Assembly: GCF_964021845.1 (NCBI RefSeq)
Contig: NZ_CAXHZC010000001.1
Coordinates: forward strand, 1,178,001 to 1,242,000
DNA: 64,000 bases
Direction of reading: 5' to 3'
DNA from: Arcticibacterium sp964021845
Lineage (GTDB): Bacteria; Bacteroidota; Bacteroidia; Cytophagales; Spirosomataceae
The position numbers and the translations under genes were made by a program. The notes beneath the pieces were generated by a model. The model was not told where the DNA came from, did not search any database, and saw only the letters and a program-made list of their open reading frames with translations. How positions within the stretch are numbered: position 1 is the first letter of the stretch; each line of letters starts with the position of its first letter. Positions 61,266 through 64,000 of the stretch are shown here, in pieces.

Positions 61266-62338
61266 TATTCAATTATCCCATTTTCTAGTAAAAACGGATA
61301 TAAAGCCTCATATACTTTATGATGACCATAGTTATTCCAATGAGGGTCTACTTTAGACGAAAAACTAGTATTATTTTTATTAAACTCTGATTGAAAGTAA
61401 TCTGTCAAATCTAAAAAGGGTATTCCTAATGCCTCAACCTTATCTTTCATCATTCTATTCAACCAAGAATTAGTTTTATTTTCATAATTCTTCAGTTCAA
61501 TTTCTGTTCTTAAACCATCCATAACAAAAACTAATTTTGAATCTGGGTTTTCATTTTTCATACGAGTCAATAGCAAATCTGTGACTTCCTCTACTTTTTC
61601 TCTGATAGCTGTTTGTTTGGGCATATCCACCATTAGGTCAAAAGTTTCCACCGGTAAGTTTTGATGTACCAATGTTGAATTTATTTTTAGGTTTCGCATT
61701 AAATAACATATCAAATTACTTTTTCTGGCTAATTGTGCTATTCCTAAATAAGAATGAAATGGAAGAAAAACCTCCTTCTTTGAAGAAGAATCTATAGCCA
61801 TATAGTTACGACCAGGTAAAGTATAGCAGCTCAAGCTTTCTATAAAATCATTATGAACTATATTAAAAATGATAATGTCGGGTTTATATTTTGCCGTAAC
61901 ATACCTACTCATGTGAAGGTATTGGCTTAAGGGAGCACCTGACATTCCAAACTGATAAACTCGGTATTTAGCTTTTAACTTTTCCTGTAAAAGAACCGGA
62001 TAACTTTTATCAATATCAACCCCAATTGGCTGAATATAAGAATCGCCTATTACAGCTATTAAAGGTCGATTATCATCAGCGTCATAATCTCGCAAATTAT
62101 TCCACCCAGCATTGTTTATATGCCAATAAAAGGGTTGCTCCGCCCATGGACCAAGGGTCATAGTTCCTTCAGTATTTGGCTTAAATTTCACAATTTTATC
62201 GGCCTCGTCATAAAAAGATTCTGGAGAATTAGAAGCCGGAATAATAAAAGTAAAAAACAATTCAAGAGCTAGAAACACCATAACTAGGCCTAAACATACT
62301 GCCAAAAAGTTTTTGTATAATTCTTTGCGTTTCATCAA
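61265..62338 (-). CDS. Membrane-anchored SGNH/GDSL-like hydrolase
   Basis: A 357-residue protein with one N-terminal span (about 13-33). The SGNH blocks are all seen: VIGDSYIQPIGVD (about 95-107, nucleophile Ser), FGMSGAPLSQ (about 135-144), IVHNDF (about 160-165), and DPHWNNYGHH (about 331-340, DxxH). Such proteins, including AlgX-like ones, O-acylate or de-acylate exopolysaccharides. It lies one base after the first B12-type radical SAM gene. Confidence 0.87.
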   Translation of the reverse strand: MMKRKELYKNFLAVCLGLVMVFLALELFFTFIIPASNSPESFYDEADKIVKFKPNTEGTMTLGPWAEQPFYWHINNAGWNNLRDYDADDNRPLIAVIGDSYIQPIGVDIDKSYPVLLQEKLKAKYRVYQFGMSGAPLSQYLHMSRYVTAKYKPDIIIFNIVHNDFIESLSCYTLPGRNYMAIDSSSKKEVFLPFHSYLGIAQLARKSNLICYLMRNLKINSTLVHQNLPVETFDLMVDMPKQTAIREKVEEVTDLLLTRMKNENPDSKLVFVMDGLRTEIELKNYENKTNSWLNRMMKDKVEALGIPFLDLTDYFQSEFNKNNTSFSSKVDPHWNNYGHHKVYEALYPFLLENGIIE

Positions 62339-62339
62339 A

Positions 62340-63776
62340 TCAACCTTTTTCCATCATCATTCCCATACGGGCCTTTAATGATTTTGCTTTTAATTTTAAA
62401 CTATTTATAGTGTTTCCTTTACGCTGGTAATAAGCCATCTCATTTACTACCCAATGTACTGCATGGTTGTAATATTTATTAGAATAAGCCCTTTTGAAAT
62501 CTATATCTCTATCTGTACTTGTAGACCAGTCCAGCTCATTTACTGTACTGTGAGTTTCCACTTCTTCATAAAGTTCTGTTCCCTTTATAGGGTAAGTTAA
62601 TGTAATAGTAAACTGATCTGGATTAGCTGCCTTTAAATGACTAAGGGTATTTTTAATGTCTTCTTCGGTTTCGTTGGGATAACCCAGCATAATAAAAGTA
62701 CCTGCCTGTATTCCTGCTTTTTTAGTAAGTTGAATCATTTCCTGTACTTTTTCTACTTTAACTCGCCTGTCCATTAGGTCGATGATTTTTTGCGAGCCGC
62801 TTTCTGCACCAATCCAAATCCTAAAACATCCAGATTTTTGGAGCAAACGTATTACATTTTCATTCATACGATCAGCCCTACTAATGCACTCATATCTTAT
62901 TTTAACCCGCTGCTTTTCTAACTCTTCACAAAACCCTTCCAACCATTTATGGCTAATAGTAAAAACATCATCCACAAACCAAAAATTATCGGCCTGGTAT
63001 TGCCTTTGAACTTCTTTTATTTCAGCTACCACCTTTTCAGGTGACCGTCTCCTGTAACTTAAACCATATACGCCACGGCTACACCAATGACAAGTATAAG
63101 GGCAACCCCTCATGGTACTCAGAGTCATAGAACTTTCTCCATGATGTATTTTCCAGGCATTTAAGTACAAATTCAAATCAATAGCCGCCCTATTAGGTAA
63201 AGGCAAATCATCCAGATCTTTTCTTAAAGGCCTATCAGGGTTGATAATAATCTCACCTTTTTTATTTTTATATGCGAGACCCTTGATTTCGGAAAACGTT
63301 TTTGAAACTTCATTCGAATTGATATTTAAAACCTTTTGACAGATCTCATAAAAAGTTTCTTCTCCCTCTCCTATCACCAAAAAATCTACACCAAAATCTA
63401 ATAAATTTTCTGCATTATATCTCACATCAGGGCCACCTAAAACTATCTTAGTATGACTCAATTCTTTATGATTCTTTACGAAAGTAACCATCTCCAAAAC
63501 ATTCAATTTCGTCATCAAATTAATATAGATGGCCAAAACTGTCGGTTTTAGTTTTAGTAAGTATTCATAAAAAAGCGGCTTAGTTGAAAAGGTGGTATCA
63601 AAAACTTCATGCCTCACCTCTTTTTGCTTCAAATAACCCGACAAATAAAGTATACCCAATGGCGGGTAGGGTTTCATAATCTGCTGTTCTTTCTCATCAT
63701 CAGCAAGGAAATATGCATGAGTTAACATAAGACCGGGCGTGCTAAGCTCAGACGAAGAAGTTTGTTTGAGCTTCAT
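62340..63776 (-). CDS. B12-binding-domain radical SAM protein, first gene of the leftward operon
   Basis: A 478-residue enzyme. The B12-type domain (about 30-165) contains YPPLGILYLSGYLKQKEVRH, TKIVLGGPDVRYNAENLLD and VDFLVIGEGEETF. The cluster motif is RGCPYTCHWCSRG (about 224-236). FRIWIGAESGSQKIIDLMDR and KKAGIQAGTFIMLGYPNETE are conserved barrel segments. It heads a run of ten - strand genes to 52499, mostly spaced by less than 80 bp or overlapping. It shares the family but little obvious close identity with the two other B12-type proteins here. Confidence 0.92.
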   Translation of the reverse strand: MKLKQTSSSELSTPGLMLTHAYFLADDEKEQQIMKPYPPLGILYLSGYLKQKEVRHEVFDTTFSTKPLFYEYLLKLKPTVLAIYINLMTKLNVLEMVTFVKNHKELSHTKIVLGGPDVRYNAENLLDFGVDFLVIGEGEETFYEICQKVLNINSNEVSKTFSEIKGLAYKNKKGEIIINPDRPLRKDLDDLPLPNRAAIDLNLYLNAWKIHHGESSMTLSTMRGCPYTCHWCSRGVYGLSYRRRSPEKVVAEIKEVQRQYQADNFWFVDDVFTISHKWLEGFCEELEKQRVKIRYECISRADRMNENVIRLLQKSGCFRIWIGAESGSQKIIDLMDRRVKVEKVQEMIQLTKKAGIQAGTFIMLGYPNETEEDIKNTLSHLKAANPDQFTITLTYPIKGTELYEEVETHSTVNELDWSTSTDRDIDFKRAYSNKYYNHAVHWVVNEMAYYQRKGNTINSLKLKAKSLKARMGMMMEKG

Positions 63777-64000
63777 ATACTTTTTGATTTAATCTCTATT
63801 AAAAAATGGTCAGACATTTTGGATAAAAAAGGGATTTTAATTGCTAAGCTTTCTAAACTCTCTAAAAAACGTAAAAACGTAGTTTTTTTCTCAAAAGCAC
63901 CGTTTACGTACGAAGGCGGAACAAAAAAACCAATTGGCTGTTTATGACTCACTTTTAAGGTACATGGCAGTACCTTTGCTATATCTTTTGGAGCGTAATA
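63777..64000. other. Leader region of the leftward glycan operon
   Basis: No gene is supported. The region should hold the promoter of the operon starting at 63776. On the - strand TACGTTTT (around 63880) is a possible -7 box, but no well-spaced -33 box is seen. Any gene to the right of it begins outside the window. Confidence 0.4.

Noticed and set aside
1..64000. tRNA, rRNA, CRISPR arrays and intact insertion sequences
   Set aside because: No cloverleaf-like T-loop sequences, spaced direct repeats or transposase genes were noticed on reading; this is a visual check, not a computed search.

Overview
The window is AT-rich, gene-dense DNA from a member of the Bacteroidota, most likely a Cytophagales-type bacterium. 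Several gene starts are preceded by promoters of the Bacteroidota form (TTTG, about 19-20 bp, TAnnTTTG). The gene content also fits: Tat-exported sugar isomerase-like and molybdopterin proteins, a DUF1593 lipoprotein, PA14 repeats, a sulfatase and a sialidase, HisKA_2 sensor kinase and MsrQ-like genes. Few starts have a clear Shine-Dalgarno sequence. The phylum call is confident; the order is a guess. I saw no rRNA, tRNA, CRISPR array or intact insertion sequence.

Layout. 1-8.5 kb: a TPR sensor kinase cut by the left edge, two Tat-exported proteins, a secreted esterase, and a small autoregulated-looking membrane-protein/regulator operon. 8.5-12.9 kb: a structured intergenic stretch, a WYL regulator, an epoxide-hydrolase-like enzyme, and an ECF41 (SigJ-like) sigma factor with an oxidoreductase/cupin pair. 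ECF41-type promoters (TGTCACG-N16-TGTC) stand before both the sigma gene and the pair. 13-17.5 kb: sulfatase, HxlR/VOC divergent pair, membrane acyltransferase. 17.5-21.3 kb: an accessory-looking patch with an orphan contractile tail sheath gene, gene fragments and small membrane proteins. 21.3-37.8 kb: secreted hydrolases, lipoproteins, regulators, a four-gene redox operon (MsrQ-like, SDR, siderophore-interacting-like flavoprotein), a NUDIX protein, a sialidase and an Apt-like phosphoribosyltransferase.

38.2-45.6 kb is the most striking region. It is a tight six-gene operon coding for a fatty acyl-AMP ligase, a cytochrome P450-like protein lacking usual catalytic residues, an acyl carrier protein, a NodU-type carbamoyltransferase, an MBOAT O-acyltransferase and a membrane-anchored SGNH protein. 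Ligase, carrier, MBOAT and SGNH protein reproduce the logic of the dlt (D-alanylation) system, but with a fatty-acyl ligase and two tailoring enzymes added. I infer a pathway that builds an oxidised and/or carbamoylated acyl group on a carrier protein and exports it onto a surface glycan or lipid. A near-identical 18-bp direct repeat lies on each side of the cluster.

45.8-47.5 kb holds a lone leuA. From 48.1 kb on there is a surface-glycan or glycolipid locus: four rightward genes (methyltransferase, two GT4 glycosyltransferases, SGNH protein) converge on ten leftward genes (three B12-binding radical SAM proteins, one SPASM radical SAM protein, SGNH protein, two methyltransferases, two GT4 and one GT2). 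No flippase, polymerase or sugar-nucleotide enzymes are seen here, so the locus probably continues beyond the right edge or works with genes elsewhere.
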